Numbered from the stretch's first letter, positions 24,701 to 35,487 are shown. The stretch: 64,000 nt of DNA from Mycolicibacterium gadium (GCF_010728925.1 NZ_AP022608.1:2418001-2482000); one strand, 5' to 3'. The notes: generated by a model not told the origin, from the letters alone. Program-made: numbers and translations.

Positions 24701-27700
24701 CGACGCCAAACGCCGGGACGGGTCGGCGGTCATCGCGGCCAGCACCCGCCGTAACCGCTCGAGCAGCGCCTCGACCGTGGCCGCGTCGAACTGGTCGGTG
24801 TCGTAGTGCAGGCGCAGGCTCAATTCGTCGCCCGGCACGGCCTGTACCGCAAGCGGGTAGTGAACGTTCTCGCGGCTTTCGATGGACGTGACGGCCAACT
24901 CGCCGTCGACGTCAAGTGCAGCGTTGTCGATCGGATAGTTCTCGTAGGCGAATACGGTGTCGAAGAGCTGGTCGTGACCGGTGGCACGCTGGATCTCGGT
25001 GAGCGCTACGTGCTCGTGCTCGAGGGTGTCGCCGTGGGCGGTCTGCAGCTGCTCCAGCAATTCGGTGGTGGTGGTCGTCGCGGTGATGTTGGCGCGCACC
25101 GGCACCGTGTTGATCATCAGGCCGACGATCGATTCGGAACCGGGCAGCTCGGCCGGCCTGCCGGACACCGCCGCACCGAACGCAACGTCGGGCTGGCCGG
25201 TCAGCTGCATCAGCAGCTGCGCCCACGCGGCCTGCAGCACCGTGCTGACGGTGGTGTGGCAGGACCGCGCCAGCTCGCCGAGCGCGGTGGTGGCCTGCTC
25301 GGACAGCAGGCAGGACTGCACGCTTCTACTTCCGAGCGCCACCCGGCCGGCCTGGCCGACCAACGTCGGAGTCTCGAACCCGTCGAGCAGTTCGCCCCAA
25401 ACCGCTTGGGCGGCGGTGTGATCCTGCTCGGCGAGCCAGGTGACGTACCGGCGGTAGGGCACCGGCGAGGGCAGCTGCTGGCCGAGATAAGCGGCGAAGA
25501 TCTCTTGCAGCAGGATCGGCAGCGACCAGCCGTCCAGCACGAGGTGATGGATGGTGAGCACGAACCGGTGCCGGCCCTCTGCGGTGCGGATGAGCGCGAC
25601 GCGGAAGACCGGCTCGTGGGTCGGGTCGCAGACTGCGCTCCGTTCGTCGGCGCACACCTGTTCGATCAGGCTCTGGGCCTGCGCCTCAGAGGCGAAATCG
25701 AGGTAGCGCCAGGGTGTTTCAGGATCCGCGGGGATGATCTGTACCGGTTCACCGAACCGGTCGTCGATGCGGGCGGCAAGGTTGGGGTGGCGGGCGATCA
25801 CGCTGCGCACGGCACTGTGCAAGCGTTGCTGGTCCAGGACGCCGGAGACCGTGAGATCCAGCTGTACCGCGTAGATGTCGTCTCCGGCGCCCTTAGCGAC
25901 CGCGGTGTGGAACAGCAGACCCTGCTGGACGGGGGTCAACGGCAGCACGTCGGCGAAGTCGTACTGCTGCTGGAGTTCGTCGATCTGGGCCTGACTGAGC
26001 CGAGCGGGCGCGATGTCGGAGGGCGTGAACCCGCCGCCACCGTTGCGGACGTGCGCGCAAATGCCTTCGAGCGCCCCGAACCACAGCGCGTTCAGCCGCT
26101 CGACCTGAGTTTCGTCGAGGGCGGACGGCGCCCACGTCCAGTCGGCGCGCAGGCGCGGGCCGTCGGCGGTGTCGACCGTGCCCGCGTTGAGGTCCAGCGT
26201 GTGCATCAGTGGGGTCGGCACCGCGGCGGCAGCGCCGGCCGTCATGCCGTCGTCGTCGATCCGCCACAGCTCTTCCGAGAGACCAGTGCCGCCGCCGAGT
26301 CGGCCGAGGTAGTTGAAGCCGACGGCCGGATCCGAGCCGGCAAGGTCGACGTCGTTGTTGACATATCGGAGCAGGCCGTAGGTCAGGCCGTCGGGGAGCG
26401 CGCGGAGCTGCTCCTTGCCCTCTTTGAGCACCGCGCCGAGCGCGGCGTCTCCGCCGGCGACCTGCGTCCAGTCCAGCCCGCCGAGGGCCAGCGCCACCGG
26501 GTACTTGGCGGTGAACCAGCCGACGGTGCGCGACAAATCGACATCGGGGGCCAACTCGTCGTCGCGACCGTGGCCCTCCACGTCGATGCCGACGGGCGAG
26601 CCGCCGGTCTTCAGAAACTCCGCGAGCGCCAACCCGTAGGCGATCAGCAGGATGTCCTGCACGCCGGCGTGGAACGCCGCGGGAACCTCGCCCAGAAGCA
26701 ACCGGGTGGTGTCGGTATCCAGCGTCATCGCCACCCGCCCGGCGTTGGCGTAGGTATCGGCGGCCGGCTGCACGGGCGGAAACGCCGCCGGCGCCGCAGC
26801 GACCTGCCGCCAGGTGTCGGCGTGCTCGACCACCGCTTCGGCGTATGCGTGCTCGTTCAGCAGCGACGACCACCGCGCGAACGAGGTGCCGCTTCCCGGT
26901 AGCGCGATCGGCTGTCCGGTGTGTCGTTGAGCCCAGCCGATGTTCAAGTCTTCCAACAGGATTCGCCAGGACACCCCATCAACCGCCAGGTGGTGGATGA
27001 TGAGGGCCAGCTGGCCCGTGCGGGGCACCCACAGCGCGCTGACCATTGCACCCGCAACAGGGTTCAGCCGCGACCGAGCCGCAGTCAGCGCATCGTCCGA
27101 GAGGGCCTCGGCCGTATGCAGGCAGGCACCGGCTTCAACGGCACCGGCGTCGGGCACCGTCACCGACCATTCGCCGTCCGCGTCCTCGGTGACACGCGCC
27201 CGCAACATCGCATGCCGGTCGAGCAGCGCCTGCAGCACCGCCGCCACGTCGGCTTCGCCGACCCCAGCCGGGGCCCGCACCACGACGGTCTGGTTGAACT
27301 GGTCGACCGGACCGTCGACGCTGTGCAGCCAGCGCATGATCGGGGTGGCCAGTACCGCCCCGGTGCCCTCGTCCACCGGGGCGTCCTCGATGGCCACCCC
27401 GGCCACCCGGGCCAGTCCGGCCACGGTCTGTTCGACGAACACGTCGCGCGGCCGGCACGCCACGCCTGCGGCCCGGGCGCGGGCCACCACCTGCATCGAC
27501 AGGATGCTGTCCCCGCCGAGCTCGAAGAAGGACTCGTCGACGCCGACTCGCTCGAGGCCGAGGACCTGGGCGTAGATCCCGGCCAGCACCTCCTCGACGG
27601 CGGAGGTCGGCGCGCGGTAGGTGTCGCCACCCTGGTACTCGGGGGCACGCAGCGCCCTGCGGTCGAGCTTGCCGTTGACCGTCAACGGGAGCGCGTCGAG

Positions 27701-30451
27701 CACCACCACCGCCGCGGGAACCATGTACGGCGGCAGCGTCTCGGCCAGCGCAGCGCGGGCGTCGGCCGGGTCGACCGTGCCGGTGGCGTAGCCGACAAGG
27801 CGTTTGTCGCCGGGGCGGTCCTCGCGGGCCACGACCACCGCCTGCTTGACGCCGTCGATTGCGGCCAGCGCGGCCTGCACGTCACCGAGCTCGATCCGGT
27901 ATCCGCGGATCTTGACCTGCTCGTCGGCGCGGCCCAAGTAGACCAGCTGGCCGTCGGTGCCCCAATACACCAGGTCGCCGGTGCGGTACATCCGCGCGCC
28001 GGCCTCACCGAAGGGGCAGGCGACGAACCGCGATCCAGTCAGCCCGGCCCGGCCCAGGTATCCGACCGCGACGCCGCGCCCGGCCATGTAGAGCTCGCCG
28101 ACGACACCCGCCGGAACCGGGCGCAGCCACTTGTCCAGCACGAACGCCGCGGCGTTGGGCACCGGGGCGCCGATCGGCACGGTAGCGCCCGGCGTGAGGG
28201 GTGCGCTCACCGCCGCGTAGATCGTGGCCTCGGTCGGGCCGTAAGCGTTGATCATCGTGCGCCCGGACGCCCACCGGTCCACCACCTCGGCCGGGCAGGC
28301 CTCCCCGGCCACCACCAGCGCCATCGAGTCCAGCCCCGCCGAGGAGAGCACGCCGACGGCCGACGGAGTCTGGCTCAGCACATTGACCTGCTCGGCAACC
28401 AGCAGGTCATGGAAGTCCTCGGGCGACGTCGCCACCGCCTCGGGCACGATCAGCAGCCGCCCACCGCCAAGCAGCGGTCCCCAGATGTCCCACACCGACA
28501 CGTCGAACGCATAGGAGTGCCATTGGGTCCACACGCCATCGCGCGGCAGGTCGGCGGGCAGCGACTGCAGCAAGCTGGTGGCGTTGCGGTGGGTCACCGC
28601 CACGCCCTTGGGCACACCTGTGGTGCCCGAGGTGTAGATCATGTAGGCGATGTCATCGGCGGCGGGAAGCGGCGGCGCCTCGGCGGGTTGGGCCTCGATC
28701 CGGGCATCGTGGGCGTCGATGACGGGGAGGTCACAGCCGTCCAGCCGGGCGCGCAGTTCCGCGGTCGTGACCGCCGCGACCGCCGCCGCGTCGTCCACGG
28801 TGAACTGCAGCCGCGCATCGGGGACCGCAGGATCGATCGGTACGTAGGCGGCCCCGGTCTTGAGCACCGCGACGATCGCCACGATCGCCTCGGCCGACCG
28901 CGGGAACAGCAGCGCCACCGACCGTCCGGGGCCCGCCCCCGCCGAGGCCAGCAGGTGCGCCATCCGGTTGGCGGCCTCGTCCAGTTCCCGGTAGGTCATC
29001 GACCGGCCGTCGGCCGTCAGCGCCACGGCGTCGGGAGTGCGGGTGACCTGGGCGGCGAACAACGACGGAAGCGATACCGGTTCGGGCTCCGGCGCAGCCA
29101 GCACCCCCCGGTTGCCCCAGTCATCCAGTAGCCGGGTGTACTCGGCGCGGTCCAGCGCATTGATCGACGACAGCGACTGCCCCGGATGGGCGGTCATGGC
29201 GACCAGCACTTGACGCAGCCGCTCCGCGAGGTCGGACACCTCGAGGTTCGCCAGTGGGTGGCCGGCGCCCAGCGTCGAGAGGAAGAGCTCGTCGCCCGCG
29301 CCGGAGAACACCAGGCCGAAACCGCCGACGAGGCCGGAGTTGGTCATCGTCGCCGATGCGGCGACACCACCAAAGTCCAGAGAGAACGCCGTCGGGAAGA
29401 AGTCGAGGATCACCCGCTGCGCGGTCTGGTCTTGGCCGCGCTGGGCCTTACGTTCCAGGGCTTGCACCGGAAATCGCTGATGTTGCAGAGCTTCTCGCAT
29501 CCGCTCATTAACATGACCGCAAAAATCTGCCACCGTTGATTCCGGCGCAACTCGCAGAACCAGCGGTACGACACCGGCCACCATGCCAGGAAGCGTCTTT
29601 GTTTCAGGACGTACTCGCCTGCCGACGGGGAAATCGAGCACCACATCTGAGCCCTCGGCGCTCCACGCGCGCACCAGAAGTGCACAGGCCGCCGTTATGA
29701 CGGCGGATCGAGGCACATTCCAGACCTCGGAAAGCTCTTGGGCGCGGCGAAGAGCCGCAGGGTCCAATTGGACCGGCGTCGAAAATTGGTTCGGATCACG
29801 TTCGCCAGTGGCCGTGGGTAATTGGGGTAGCGGTCCACTTTCCGGGGGGAGGTTACTGATCCAGTAAGCCTCATCGTCGACATAGTCTTGGGACGCTTCG
29901 TATTCCAATTCGCAGTCGACCAAGTCCTGCAACGAGCCGAAGAACGCAGGCGGGACGGGTTCGCCGGCGACGAGCGCAGAGTAAACGGCTGCAATGCGGT
30001 TGCCGACCAGTGCGATACCAGATGCGTCCGCGACGAGGTGGTGCACGCAGGCGAACAAGAAGAACTGTTCGGCGCCGGTCTGGAACAAGTCGAATCGGAA
30101 CAGCGGCCCGGTGAACGGCATCGGGGTGCGTTGAATCGAATGCGCAATCTCGTGGACTTCCTGGGCGGGATCGCGCGAACCACTCAGGTCATGGAAGGCC
30201 AGCTGGACATCTGGGTAATCGACAGGGGTCTGGAATACCTGGCCATCGATCTCAGCGCAGCTCACCCTGAGGGGTTCGGCCTCTCGAACCACACGGCGGA
30301 TGGTCCATTCGAGGGCATCACGGTCGACCGTGCCCTCGATCCTGACGAGCAGGCCGATTTGCCACTCAGTAGTCGAATGACCCGTTTCGTCCGCAAGCCA
30401 TAGGTCCAGCTGTCCGCGCGTCAGCGGAAGTGCGCGGTCATCCAATTCCAT
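15716..30451 (-). CDS. Giant NRPS subunit: Cstarter-A1-T1-E1, C2-A2-T2-E2, C3-A3-T3-E3, C4
   Basis: 4911 residues, initiating the lipopeptide. C1 is about 1-430 with the degenerate motif HHLVADA near 140 and opens [11 protein letters not shown], unlike the internal DCL domains, as expected for a domain taking a fatty acyl donor. Then A1 440-960, T1 980, E1 1030-1460 (HHLAVDG 1154), C2 1500-1930 (HHLVLDG 1637), A2 1940-2440, T2 2470, E2 2520-2960, C3 3000-3430 (HHIVIDG 3136), A3 3440-3950, T3 3975, E3 4020-4460 and C4 4490-4911 (HHIVLDG 4635); positions are approximate. All T domains before E carry GGDSILSM. Pockets by eye: A1 DVWSVAAI, A2 DVWTAVAM, A3 DVWSVAMV. A3 has the M-V-H end typical of Thr/Ser pockets but otherwise differs. 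The start has GGGAGAG a few bases upstream and lies 35 bases after the mbtH-like gene. No thioesterase, reductase or N-methyltransferase domain is present. GPL Mps1 is shorter, so this is not simply mps1. Confidence 0.93.
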   Translation of the reverse strand: MELDDRALPLTRGQLDLWLADETGHSTTEWQIGLLVRIEGTVDRDALEWTIRRVVREAEPLRVSCAEIDGQVFQTPVDYPDVQLAFHDLSGSRDPAQEVHEIAHSIQRTPMPFTGPLFRFDLFQTGAEQFFLFACVHHLVADASGIALVGNRIAAVYSALVAGEPVPPAFFGSLQDLVDCELEYEASQDYVDDEAYWISNLPPESGPLPQLPTATGERDPNQFSTPVQLDPAALRRAQELSEVWNVPRSAVITAACALLVRAWSAEGSDVVLDFPVGRRVRPETKTLPGMVAGVVPLVLRVAPESTVADFCGHVNERMREALQHQRFPVQALERKAQRGQDQTAQRVILDFFPTAFSLDFGGVAASATMTNSGLVGGFGLVFSGAGDELFLSTLGAGHPLANLEVSDLAERLRQVLVAMTAHPGQSLSSINALDRAEYTRLLDDWGNRGVLAAPEPEPVSLPSLFAAQVTRTPDAVALTADGRSMTYRELDEAANRMAHLLASAGAGPGRSVALLFPRSAEAIVAIVAVLKTGAAYVPIDPAVPDARLQFTVDDAAAVAAVTTAELRARLDGCDLPVIDAHDARIEAQPAEAPPLPAADDIAYMIYTSGTTGVPKGVAVTHRNATSLLQSLPADLPRDGVWTQWHSYAFDVSVWDIWGPLLGGGRLLIVPEAVATSPEDFHDLLVAEQVNVLSQTPSAVGVLSSAGLDSMALVVAGEACPAEVVDRWASGRTMINAYGPTEATIYAAVSAPLTPGATVPIGAPVPNAAAFVLDKWLRPVPAGVVGELYMAGRGVAVGYLGRAGLTGSRFVACPFGEAGARMYRTGDLVYWGTDGQLVYLGRADEQVKIRGYRIELGDVQAALAAIDGVKQAVVVAREDRPGDKRLVGYATGTVDPADARAALAETLPPYMVPAAVVVLDALPLTVNGKLDRRALRAPEYQGGDTYRAPTSAVEEVLAGIYAQVLGLERVGVDESFFELGGDSILSMQVVARARAAGVACRPRDVFVEQTVAGLARVAGVAIEDAPVDEGTGAVLATPIMRWLHSVDGPVDQFNQTVVVRAPAGVGEADVAAVLQALLDRHAMLRARVTEDADGEWSVTVPDAGAVEAGACLHTAEALSDDALTAARSRLNPVAGAMVSALWVPRTGQLALIIHHLAVDGVSWRILLEDLNIGWAQRHTGQPIALPGSGTSFARWSSLLNEHAYAEAVVEHADTWRQVAAAPAAFPPVQPAADTYANAGRVAMTLDTDTTRLLLGEVPAAFHAGVQDILLIAYGLALAEFLKTGGSPVGIDVEGHGRDDELAPDVDLSRTVGWFTAKYPVALALGGLDWTQVAGGDAALGAVLKEGKEQLRALPDGLTYGLLRYVNNDVDLAGSDPAVGFNYLGRLGGGTGLSEELWRIDDDGMTAGAAAAVPTPLMHTLDLNAGTVDTADGPRLRADWTWAPSALDETQVERLNALWFGALEGICAHVRNGGGGFTPSDIAPARLSQAQIDELQQQYDFADVLPLTPVQQGLLFHTAVAKGAGDDIYAVQLDLTVSGVLDQQRLHSAVRSVIARHPNLAARIDDRFGEPVQIIPADPETPWRYLDFASEAQAQSLIEQVCADERSAVCDPTHEPVFRVALIRTAEGRHRFVLTIHHLVLDGWSLPILLQEIFAAYLGQQLPSPVPYRRYVTWLAEQDHTAAQAVWGELLDGFETPTLVGQAGRVALGSRSVQSCLLSEQATTALGELARSCHTTVSTVLQAAWAQLLMQLTGQPDVAFGAAVSGRPAELPGSESIVGLMINTVPVRANITATTTTTELLEQLQTAHGDTLEHEHVALTEIQRATGHDQLFDTVFAYENYPIDNAALDVDGELAVTSIESRENVHYPLAVQAVPGDELSLRLHYDTDQFDAATVEALLERLRRVLAAMTADPSRRLASIDLLDDGEYDRIDRWGNRAVLTRKPLAAVSIPAVFGERVARTPESVALTAHGHSMTYAELDEAANRLAHVLVARGVGPGQRVALLTERSAQAVITILAVLKTGAAYLPIDPAVPASRLDYILADAAPVAVITTADLRSRLDESGVPVIDIDAPVGDSEPTTALPMPAADDVAYIIYTSGTTGAPKGVAVTHHNVTQLITVLDAGLPNPGVWPLCHTLAFDVSVWEIWGPLLRGGRLVVVPETIVGSPEDFHDVLVSEQISVLTQTPSAVSMLSREGLESTALAVVGEACPAEVVDRWAPGRVMINAYGPTETTMCVAISAPLTVGSGVVPIGSPVPGAALFVLDAWLRPVPAGVVGELYVAGEGVACGYLGRAALTSSRFIACPFGAPGARMYRTGDLVRWGADGQLIYLGRADEQVKIRGYRIELGEVQTALAAVAGVDQAVVIAREDRPGDKRLVGYITGTADPADARAQLADRLPPYLVPAAVVGLAALPLTPNNKIDTRALPAPEYRGAGVEYRPPANAVEEILAGIYAQVLGVERVGVDDSFFDLGGDSILSMQVVARARAAGVQCRPRDIFVEQTVSRLAGVVEIADTEAAVDDPGTGPVLATPIMRWLHDIDGPVDEFNQTVVAQAPAGATAADVVVVLQALLDHHGALRLRAQDAADARTETTTDGEWSLTVLEPGSVDAAQCVQTVDTLSDEALLAARSRLNPADGVMLSALWVTGTRQLALVIHHLAVDGVSWRILLEDLNIAWAQHHSGQPIVLPASGTSFARWSALLTEHARSSSVVDLADTWREVTAVAPALPSPHPEQDTYATAQQLAESLDADTTRMLLGEVPAAFHAGVQDILLIAFGLACAEFLEKSGIPIGIDVEGHGRQEELAADVDLSRTVGWFTAKYPVSLAVQRLPWAQVKAGGAALGPIVKSAKEQLRALPDGLTYGLLRYLNPNLQLPETDPVIGFNYLGRIGGGADALSEGLWRISPQSMSVAGAAAAIPMPLAHTVALNASATDGDDGPRLQANWTWAASALDSAQVQRLSRLWFEALQGICAHVRGGGGGLTPSDIAPARLTQSQLDELQQRDRIADVLPLTPVQQGLLFHSSYAQESTEDLYAVQLGVTVTGPLDRERLRDAVHSVVIRHPNLAARFCDQFSEPVQIIPADPGLAWRYVEPVDHVEVDEQVEQLCAVERAAVGDIADGPTFRAALIRMSDDRHRFVLTIHHIVIDGWSLPVLMHEIFAGYFGERLPAAAPYRNFVCWLADQDRDAALAAWREVLAGFDTPTLVGPPVQGSQRSVETSWMPAELTRELTELARAQRTTVNTVLQAAWAQLLMRLTGHRDVAFGTAVSGRPVDLAGAESMVGLMINTVPVRARIAATATVEDLLDQIQRGHNDVLEHEHLALNEIHRISGHDRLFDTLFVYENYPMDTDALLGAHELAVTDISSREYNHYPLSVVVMPGHELRVRVEFDTDAFDSASVKNLIERLQHVLEIMTIDPTRRLSSIDLLDGSEHARLDQWSNRAVLTQRVPTRVSIPTLFAAQVVRAPDAAALTFKGRSMTYGELDQAANRLANLLASHGAGPGRRVALLLPRSAEAIVAILAVLKTGAAYLPIDPAHPDNRIAFTLADAAPIAAITTAELAGRLHSAELPVIDLNDPAIADRPTTALPVPAHDDIAYLIYTSGTTGVPKGVAITHHNVIQLLEAAGAELELAGQVWTQWHSLAFDVSVWEMWGALLHGGRLVVVPEDVARSPEDFHSLLAAEQVTVLSQTPSAFYALQPELGNQLKLQTVVFAGEALEPHRLRTWLHSHQGLPRMINMYGTTETTVHASFREIVERDADSASSPVGVPLANLAFFVLDDFLRPAAVGVVGELYVAGSGVGYGYVGRAGLTASRFVACPFGGPGARMYRTGDLASWGADGQLQYLGRADEQVKIRGYRIELGEVQAVLADLDGVDQAAVIAREDRPGDKRLVGYITGTADPAKLRAAMFERLPEYMVPAAVMALDVLPLTVNGKLDRRALPAPEYQGADDYRAPATAIEEILAGIYAQVLGVERVSVDDSFFDLGGDSILSMQVVARARAAGVHCRPRDVFVEQTVARLSSVVRVIDGAGRPVDEGTGAVTATPIMRWLLDVEGPVDQFNQTVVVQAPAGVTEDDIPVVLQGLLDRHAMLRARATVDAAGEWSLTVPEAGSVDAAACVQPVDALSEDVLRAARSRLNPADGAMLAAVWAAESSHLVLIVHHLAVDGVSWRILLEDLNLAWTQHRSGQPVKLPAAGTSFARWSSLLAEHAYSPDVVDLADTWRQVLATPAVLPAIQPATDTYATAESMSESLDTETTRLLLGEVPAAFRAGVQDVLLIAYGLALAEFLGTSDARIAIDVEGHGRQEELADDVDLSRTVGWFTSKYPVSLAVNGLDWQQVVAGEASLEALIKGAKEQLRALPDGITYGLLRYLNSDVELADADPTIGFNYLGRLGAGTQLPEEIWQINEVGGSLTAATAAPTPLMHTLDLNAGTVDTETGPQLQANWTWAPSALDMTQVRRLNQLWFEALGGICTSVRNGGGGLTPSDVAPARLTQLQLDELQQQYPLADVLPLTPLQQGLLYHAGTAAGSGDDVYSVQLDITVTGPLDAERLRRAVNTAVARHPNLAARFYEQLDQPIQIIPADPETPWQYVELDAGADIEEQLARICAAERAAVLDLSSEPAFRVALIRVAEDRHRFVMTNHHIVLDGWSKPILLQEIFAAYYGQRLPAPMSYRRFVTWLADQDQDAAQAAWREVFDGFDTPTLVGLGHEGMGRRGYESLVLNAETTDALGQLARSCRTTVSTVLQAAWAQLLYSLTGQHDVAFGTAVSGRPADVAGAESMVGLMINTVPVRAKITAETTIAGLLEQLQTTHNHTLEHQHLALTDVHRATGHDRLFDTVFAYENYPVDTIALSGVDGLEISDIATREYTHYPLAVQAVPGDELSLRFEYDTTVFTAAKIAKLIERLRRVLVAMTADVREES

Positions 30452-30486
30452 CCGGCTCTCCCAGCGACTCCACGGATCCGGACGGT

Positions 30487-30714
30487 CTACTCGCCAACAG
30501 TTCGGCCCGCCAACCTCTCCCGTAGGCTCTTCGGCCGAATGTCTGGCCAGTGCTGCTCGATGTAGTCCAGGCAGTCGGCACGTGGGGCCTCGCCGAAGGC
30601 CACCCGCCAGCCGGCGGGCACATCAGCAAAGGTCGGCCACAAGCTGTGTTGTTCCTCGTTATTGACTAAGACGTAAAACGTGCCGTTGTCGTCATCGAAA
30701 GGATTGAGGCTCAT
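30487..30714 (-). CDS. mbtH: MbtH-like NRPS accessory protein
   Basis: 75 residues, the usual size. MbtH-like proteins bind adenylation domains and are often needed for their solubility and activity; they act in the cytosol with the NRPS. The family signature is visible: N-x-E-x-Q-x-SLWP, then PAGW, a conserved L and W-x-DIRP near the end (here WPDIRP, more often WTDIRP). GGAG lies about eight bases upstream of the ATG. It is immediately upstream of, and co-directional with, the giant NRPS gene (35-base gap), as mbtH stands before mps1 in GPL loci. Confidence 0.96.
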   Translation of the reverse strand: MSLNPFDDDNGTFYVLVNNEEQHSLWPTFADVPAGWRVAFGEAPRADCLDYIEQHWPDIRPKSLRERLAGRTVGE

Positions 30715-31073
30715 CGGTTACTCCAGGCCATCGAATTGATATCAGCGGAACTCGTTGCAATCGTACTCAAGCGTGACGCCTCGGGCGGCCGTTTGGCAAA
30801 TCCCCGGGAAGGGGGAATAATCCTATCGCTAGAGCCGTTCAGCAATTGCGTGCGGGGCCTCGGGCACTCCCGGTTGGGGCATCTCACCCCGTGACCTGCG
30901 GCGACGGGTTTGACCATATGACATATCGAAATTGGGCTGGCACGGGGCGCTCAAAGCGACGTGGTTGACAGCAACCTTCAAGATCACAAGTAGATTACAG
31001 GCTAACAAACTCTTGCGGTCGTCCTCGCGATGTACATAATGCCGGGGCAATCAGGTAGATGTGACTTAGCCGC
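30715..31073. other. Intergenic region upstream of mbtH-NRPS (359 bp)
   Basis: No credible gene. It separates the glycosyltransferase genes from mbtH on the same strand and is the likeliest place for an internal promoter of the NRPS operon. On the minus strand I see a possible TAGGAT -10 about 110 bases before mbtH, but no convincing -35. The base composition is less GC-rich than the flanking genes. Confidence 0.4.
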
Positions 31074-32339
31074 TCAACAGCCCGCACGCCGCACAAAACT
31101 CTCCAACAAATCGGCGGCCGCCGCAACACTTACCTCCGGCTTTGTCATCCGGGTCGCGATTTCACGTGCCTGAGCGGCATATTCTGGGGCAAGGATCCGA
31201 CGAAGGTCCTCGGTCAGCGACTTCTGATTGGTCGTCGAGAAGCGGCGGGCAGCGCCCACTTTCAGTCGCTTGACCCGCACTCCCCACAGTGTCTGATCGA
31301 GGTCTGTCGACAAGATCAGCGTGGGCACCCCGGCACGCAGGCTCGCGGCTGTGGTGCCCGCGCCGCCGTGGTGCACCACGGCGCGGCAGGCAGGAAAAGT
31401 GGCCGCGTAGTTGACGGCGGGCACGACTTTGACGTGGTCTGGAACGGGGACGCGGGTGAAATCAGTCCCGGCGGCGCAGACAACCGCTCGTTCGCCAAGC
31501 TCCGCACAGGCATTGCTGATCATGGCAAGGGTGTCGACGGCGGACTCCACTGCCATGCTGCCGAACCCGAAGAAGATCGGGGGCTTACCTGCGGCGATCC
31601 AGGACGCCACGTCCTCATCGGCATCCGTGGGCATGTCCAGCGTCAGCGCACCGACAAACGGCCGTTGACCATCGAACTTCGACCATTCCGCTGCGAGCCT
31701 GGGGAAACAAACCTCGTCATAGGCTTGAATCTCCAGCGATCCACGCTGGTAGATCCGTCGCGACGAGGGGTGTGTCGCCTTGGGCAGGCCCAATTTGCGG
31801 CGCTGTACATCTTCGGTCTTCTTCGTTCCCCGCCACGTCAGCCACTGCTGCGCGGTCATCGCGATACGACCCAACGGAGCGGGCAGGAACGGGAGGAGCT
31901 GGCCGTTGGGCCGGAGCGGGAAATAGTGCAGCGTGGCCAGGGGGATGCCGCGGTATTCCGCAACATTTGCCGCGACCTCCTCGAAAACCAAGCCGGTGAA
32001 CAGGAGGTCGGCGCCGTCCGCGAGCGACGTCAGCGTCGTGGACATCTCATCCCAGCACGCGAGTCTCGGCTCCCAGGCTTCGCGTGACAACCTGGAGACC
32101 TCCCGGAACTTCCAGAAGTTGCGAAAGACGAACGTGTAGAAGTTGCGGTGTGCGTCCAGAATCGCTTGCAAGTCCGGCCCGTAGGCGGCCGTAGGAAGCC
32201 CCAAAGACTCGATGAAGCCGACAAGATCAGGCGGGACGGCCATCTGCACGTCGTGGCCTCGACGCAACAACTCGCGACCCACGGCGGCAGAGGGCTCGAC
32301 GTCGCCACGAGTTCCGTAGCACGCCACCACAAATTTCAT
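31074..32339 (-). CDS. GT1-type glycosyltransferase (GtfA/GtfB-like), copy 1
   Basis: 421 residues, normal for the family that glycosylates lipopeptides and macrolides with nucleotide-activated sugars (GT-B fold, retaining the UDP/dTDP-sugar site in the C-terminal half). It opens MKFVVACYGTRGDVEP, the characteristic N-terminal strand and loop. The donor-binding region is near residue 321: HHGGAGTTAASLRAGVPTLI, followed by D-QTLWG. The start is supported by GCGAGGA six bases upstream. In GPL loci such enzymes sugar-coat allo-Thr and alaninol; here the acceptor is presumably a hydroxylated residue such as Thr6 or Thr8 or the acyl chain, which is inference. It lies in the same orientation as, and upstream of, mbtH, and is a clear paralogue of the next gene. 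Confidence 0.93.
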   Translation of the reverse strand: MKFVVACYGTRGDVEPSAAVGRELLRRGHDVQMAVPPDLVGFIESLGLPTAAYGPDLQAILDAHRNFYTFVFRNFWKFREVSRLSREAWEPRLACWDEMSTTLTSLADGADLLFTGLVFEEVAANVAEYRGIPLATLHYFPLRPNGQLLPFLPAPLGRIAMTAQQWLTWRGTKKTEDVQRRKLGLPKATHPSSRRIYQRGSLEIQAYDEVCFPRLAAEWSKFDGQRPFVGALTLDMPTDADEDVASWIAAGKPPIFFGFGSMAVESAVDTLAMISNACAELGERAVVCAAGTDFTRVPVPDHVKVVPAVNYAATFPACRAVVHHGGAGTTAASLRAGVPTLILSTDLDQTLWGVRVKRLKVGAARRFSTTNQKSLTEDLRRILAPEYAAQAREIATRMTKPEVSVAAAADLLESFVRRAGC

Positions 32340-32603
32340 TGGAAATCCTCGCCTCGACTCAACTCGTCACAACTCATCAGCGTTGTGCGAGCTGAAATGG
32401 GGAATTTCGCGCACCGAAATCGCCGTCGGTAGTTTAACCGCATCGTCGACGTGACGTCCGGCCTGGGGACTGAAGCCCGACCGTCCCGCCGGCGTCAGTG
32501 GTCGTCCTGTTGCGGTCCCATGGACGCGATACGCGATCACCGAATCAGCAAGGGAGAAGCCCTTTTTGGTGGGCCGCAGAATGCACCGCCGACGACGCGG
32601 GTA
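32340..32603. other. Intergenic spacer between the two glycosyltransferase genes (264 bp)
   Basis: No gene seen. The spacer is long for an operon, so a separate promoter for the downstream glycosyltransferase is possible, but I see no clear hexamers. Confidence 0.35.
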
Positions 32604-33863
32604 TCACCGCCGGCGGGCATGTTCTTCCACGAGATCTGCGGCCGTCGCAACGCTTTCAGCAGAGCTGGTCATCTTGGCAGCGACCTCGCGGGCCCGGGCG
32701 ACGCATTGCGGCGCGAGGACGGTTCGCAGATCCGCGACCAGGGACTGCGCAGTAGTGCGCGGGATACGACGGGTGGTACCCGCCTGCAGACGCTTGACTG
32801 ATGCCCCCCAAAGCGCCTGCTCGACCCATGTCGAAAGGATCAGGGTGGGAACCCCGGCTCGCAGACCAGCGGCCGTGGTGCCGGCGCCACCGTGGTGCAC
32901 GACCGCACGGCAGGCCGGAAACACGACCGCGTGATTCACCGAGTTCACCACCTTGACATGCTGCAAATGGGCGACGTCACTGAACTCAGTCCAGCCGCTC
33001 ACTATCAACGCCCGCTCGCCCAGCTCTGCGCATGCCGCGCTGATCATGGCGAGGGTTTCGCCAGGAGAGCCGACCGGGACGCTGCCGAAACCGAAGTAAA
33101 TCGGCGGTGTTCCCGCGTTGATCCAGTCGATCACCTCGTCGTCGGCATCGGAAGGCAACTCCATCGTCAGCGCGCCGACGAAGGGCCGTTGGACGTTCAA
33201 CGTCGCCCATTCGGATGCCAGCCCGGGGAAGAACATCTCGTCGTAGGCCTGAATTTCCAGTGATCCGCGCTCGACGATCCGTCGCGGGGCCGGGTGGCTG
33301 GCCTTCGGCAGGCCCAGTTCACGCCGTTGCCTGTCCTCGAGCCTTTTCGTCAAACGCCAACCGACCCAATCAGATGCCCTCCCGATGGACCGGCCGAACG
33401 CCACAGGCAGGAACGGCAGGGACTGACCGTTGGCCCGCAGCGGGGCGAAATGCAGTGTGGCCAAGGGAATGTCGTAGTATTCCGCGACGTTCGCAGCGGC
33501 ATCCTCGGCGAGAATCCCGGTCAACAGGAGGTCGGCTTCCTTGGCCATAGAGGTCAACGCCGAGCTCATTTGCCCCCAGCTCTGCTTGAACAGCTTCCAA
33601 TCCTCACGGATGAGACTGATCAGATCGCGGTCTTTCCAGAGGTGCCGGGAGAAATGCGTCGACAACTCGCGGTGCACGTCCTGCCACGGGCGCGTCGGCA
33701 GCCCGTACTCGATCGCGGTGACCCCAGCCGACTCGACGAACCCAACCATGTCCGGCGGGACAGCCATGCACACTTCATGCCCACGGCTCAGCAGCTCGCG
33801 GCTCAACGCGACGCAAGGCTCGACATCGCCCCGACTTCCATAGCTTGCCAGCGCGAATTTCAT
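32604..33863 (-). CDS. GT1-type glycosyltransferase (GtfA/GtfB-like), copy 2
   Basis: 419 residues from the ATG at 33863, which gives the family opening MKFALASYGSRGDVEPCVAL. A longer frame exists upstream, but its extra 40 residues are Arg-rich and unlike the family, so I reject them. The donor-site block HHGGAGTTAAGLRAGVPTLI lies in the C-terminal third, followed by EQALWGASVKRL. It is a close paralogue of the neighbouring glycosyltransferase, with matching motifs throughout and the same length, so the pair arose by duplication and probably adds two sugars or acts at two sites. It lies 64 bases downstream of the MFS exporter gene on the same strand. The Shine-Dalgarno is weak. Confidence 0.92.
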   Translation of the reverse strand: MKFALASYGSRGDVEPCVALSRELLSRGHEVCMAVPPDMVGFVESAGVTAIEYGLPTRPWQDVHRELSTHFSRHLWKDRDLISLIREDWKLFKQSWGQMSSALTSMAKEADLLLTGILAEDAAANVAEYYDIPLATLHFAPLRANGQSLPFLPVAFGRSIGRASDWVGWRLTKRLEDRQRRELGLPKASHPAPRRIVERGSLEIQAYDEMFFPGLASEWATLNVQRPFVGALTMELPSDADDEVIDWINAGTPPIYFGFGSVPVGSPGETLAMISAACAELGERALIVSGWTEFSDVAHLQHVKVVNSVNHAVVFPACRAVVHHGGAGTTAAGLRAGVPTLILSTWVEQALWGASVKRLQAGTTRRIPRTTAQSLVADLRTVLAPQCVARAREVAAKMTSSAESVATAADLVEEHARRR

Positions 33864-33927
33864 CGACGAGCTCGCGGCGCCTGCAGGTGTCGTGCGCGCA
33901 CGGCAAGGGCCTCGATGTTGCACGAGC

Positions 33928-35487
33928 TCACGTTTGCAGTTCCCCGGCGTCCATGGCTTTCTTGACTTCCTGCGCGTGCGCAACCTCCTGCGCGGTGTAG
34001 CTGATGAACAGTGCCGCTACGCCGACCAACAGGCTCACCCCGGCCAGCCAAAGCAGACCGTGGGTGTAGCCCTGATCCAGCGCATGCAACTGTTCGGGGT
34101 TCAATATCCTCACCGGCCTGTTGGTGCCGCCCAGCGACATCGTGCGGGACGTGATGGCGGCCTGGATGACGGTCATCACGACCGGCCCCCCAAGACTGAA
34201 CAACATGAGCGAGATCGCTGATACCGGCCCGATCCGGTCTGGACCGACACCGGCGATCAGTGCCAGTCCGAGTGGGACGCTGACCACGCCGATACCGATA
34301 CCGCCGACGATGAGCGGCATCACCAGATCCGGGAAATACGGGATGCCGCTATCGAAGGTCGAGCTGTACAGCATCGCCCCCACCACCAGGCTGCCGCCCG
34401 AGATCACCAGCACACGTGGCGAGAACCGCGTCACCAAGGGCGACGAGGCGACCACCCCGACGCCGACCGCAAGGACGAAGGGAATGAACCCGAGGCCGGC
34501 ATGCAACGCGCTGTAGCCCAGAACATTCTGTACATACAGGGTGATGATGACGGTCAGGGTGAACAGCACCCCACCGGACAGGAAGATCGTCGCGAACGTG
34601 GCGAACCGGCTGCGGTCAAAGAACAAGTCGAACGGCACGATGGGGTTTTCGGCCTTGCGCTCCACGAAGATGAACGCCACAAAAGCGCCCAACGCCAGCA
34701 CCCCCGAGCCGACCGTGGCGGGCGACAGCCAGCCGATCTCCGGCCCCATCGAGAGAGCGATGACCCCGGCGATAAAGGTAAACGTGGCCAGCCCGGCCCC
34801 GGCCACGTCCAGCTTCACCCGCTCTTGATCGGTTTCCTCGAGCGTGGTGAAAGCGAGATAGATCACCAGGAGCCCGATCGGCACGTTCACCGAGAAAATG
34901 AGCCGCCACGCCACTTCGGCCAGCGCTCCACCCACCACCAGACTGAGCACCGTGCTGGCGCTGCCCAACGCACCCAACACCGCCATCGCACGGTTGCGTG
35001 CCGGCCCCATGGGAAACGTGGTCGCCACCAGCGCCACACTGGTCGGTGCAAACATCGCGGCGGCGACGCCTTGGATCATCCGCGCCACGATGAGGGTGCC
35101 ACCGCTTTGGGCGATGCTGCACACTCCCGATGCGAGCGTGAACAGCGCCACCCCGATGATGAAGGTGCGCTTGCGCCCGATTGTGTCCCCGAGGCGACCG
35201 CCCACCAGCATGAGGCCGCCAAAGGCCAGTACGTAGGCAACGATGACACCGTTTCGCCCGGCGTCAGACAGACCCAGCTCGTCCTGAATCTTGGGCAGCG
35301 CGACCGCCGCGATGGTGGCGTTCATCGTTGACATCAGCTGCATGCCGCCGATGGCGACAAGTGCGGCAGCAAATCGGCGAGAAGGCAGCTCAGTCAGCGT
35401 GCTCGCGTTCGCAGAGCTGAGCGCGGTGCGCTTGCTCGACCATTCTTTCGGTGCACGGTGTCGAGGTCCGGGACGCTGCCTTGGCAT
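33928..35487 (-). CDS. MFS exporter, DHA2 / EmrB-QacA type (14 TM)
   Basis: 519 residues with a charged 36-residue N-terminal extension, followed by about 14 hydrophobic segments. The loop between TM2 and TM3 carries GGRLGDTIGRKR, the MFS motif A, and a motif-C-like glycine-rich stretch (GSASTVLSLVVGGAL) follows in TM5. Proton-driven efflux in the inner membrane is the family role. Its position at the head of the Gtf-Gtf-mbtH-NRPS run suggests export of the lipopeptide or a precursor, or self-protection. Since an MmpS/MmpL system is also present, the division of work is unknown. GGGGAG lies about ten bases before the start, and a perfect palindrome sits between it and the ATG. Confidence 0.9.
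   Translation of the reverse strand: MPRQRPGPRHRAPKEWSSKRTALSSANASTLTELPSRRFAAALVAIGGMQLMSTMNATIAAVALPKIQDELGLSDAGRNGVIVAYVLAFGGLMLVGGRLGDTIGRKRTFIIGVALFTLASGVCSIAQSGGTLIVARMIQGVAAAMFAPTSVALVATTFPMGPARNRAMAVLGALGSASTVLSLVVGGALAEVAWRLIFSVNVPIGLLVIYLAFTTLEETDQERVKLDVAGAGLATFTFIAGVIALSMGPEIGWLSPATVGSGVLALGAFVAFIFVERKAENPIVPFDLFFDRSRFATFATIFLSGGVLFTLTVIITLYVQNVLGYSALHAGLGFIPFVLAVGVGVVASSPLVTRFSPRVLVISGGSLVVGAMLYSSTFDSGIPYFPDLVMPLIVGGIGIGVVSVPLGLALIAGVGPDRIGPVSAISLMLFSLGGPVVMTVIQAAITSRTMSLGGTNRPVRILNPEQLHALDQGYTHGLLWLAGVSLLVGVAALFISYTAQEVAHAQEVKKAMDAGELQT

Noticed and set aside
1..30451. Recurring short sequences that could suggest a CRISPR array or direct repeats
   Set aside because: They are the conserved A, T, C and E core motifs repeated once per module, about 4.5 kb apart, and code for protein.
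1..30714. Simple identification as the GPL locus (mps1/mps2)
   Set aside because: At least eight modules instead of four, no terminal reductase in the window, different tailoring genes, and a position beside Rv3193c-type genes. Only the general design matches.
30965..30996. TTGACA and TAGATT on the plus strand as a promoter
   Set aside because: The spacer is 20 bases and it points into the 3' end of a minus-strand glycosyltransferase with no plus-strand gene following.
32340..32801. Plus-strand open frame at the start of the second glycosyltransferase region
   Set aside because: It overlaps the end of the glycosyltransferase gene antisense and has no supporting signals.
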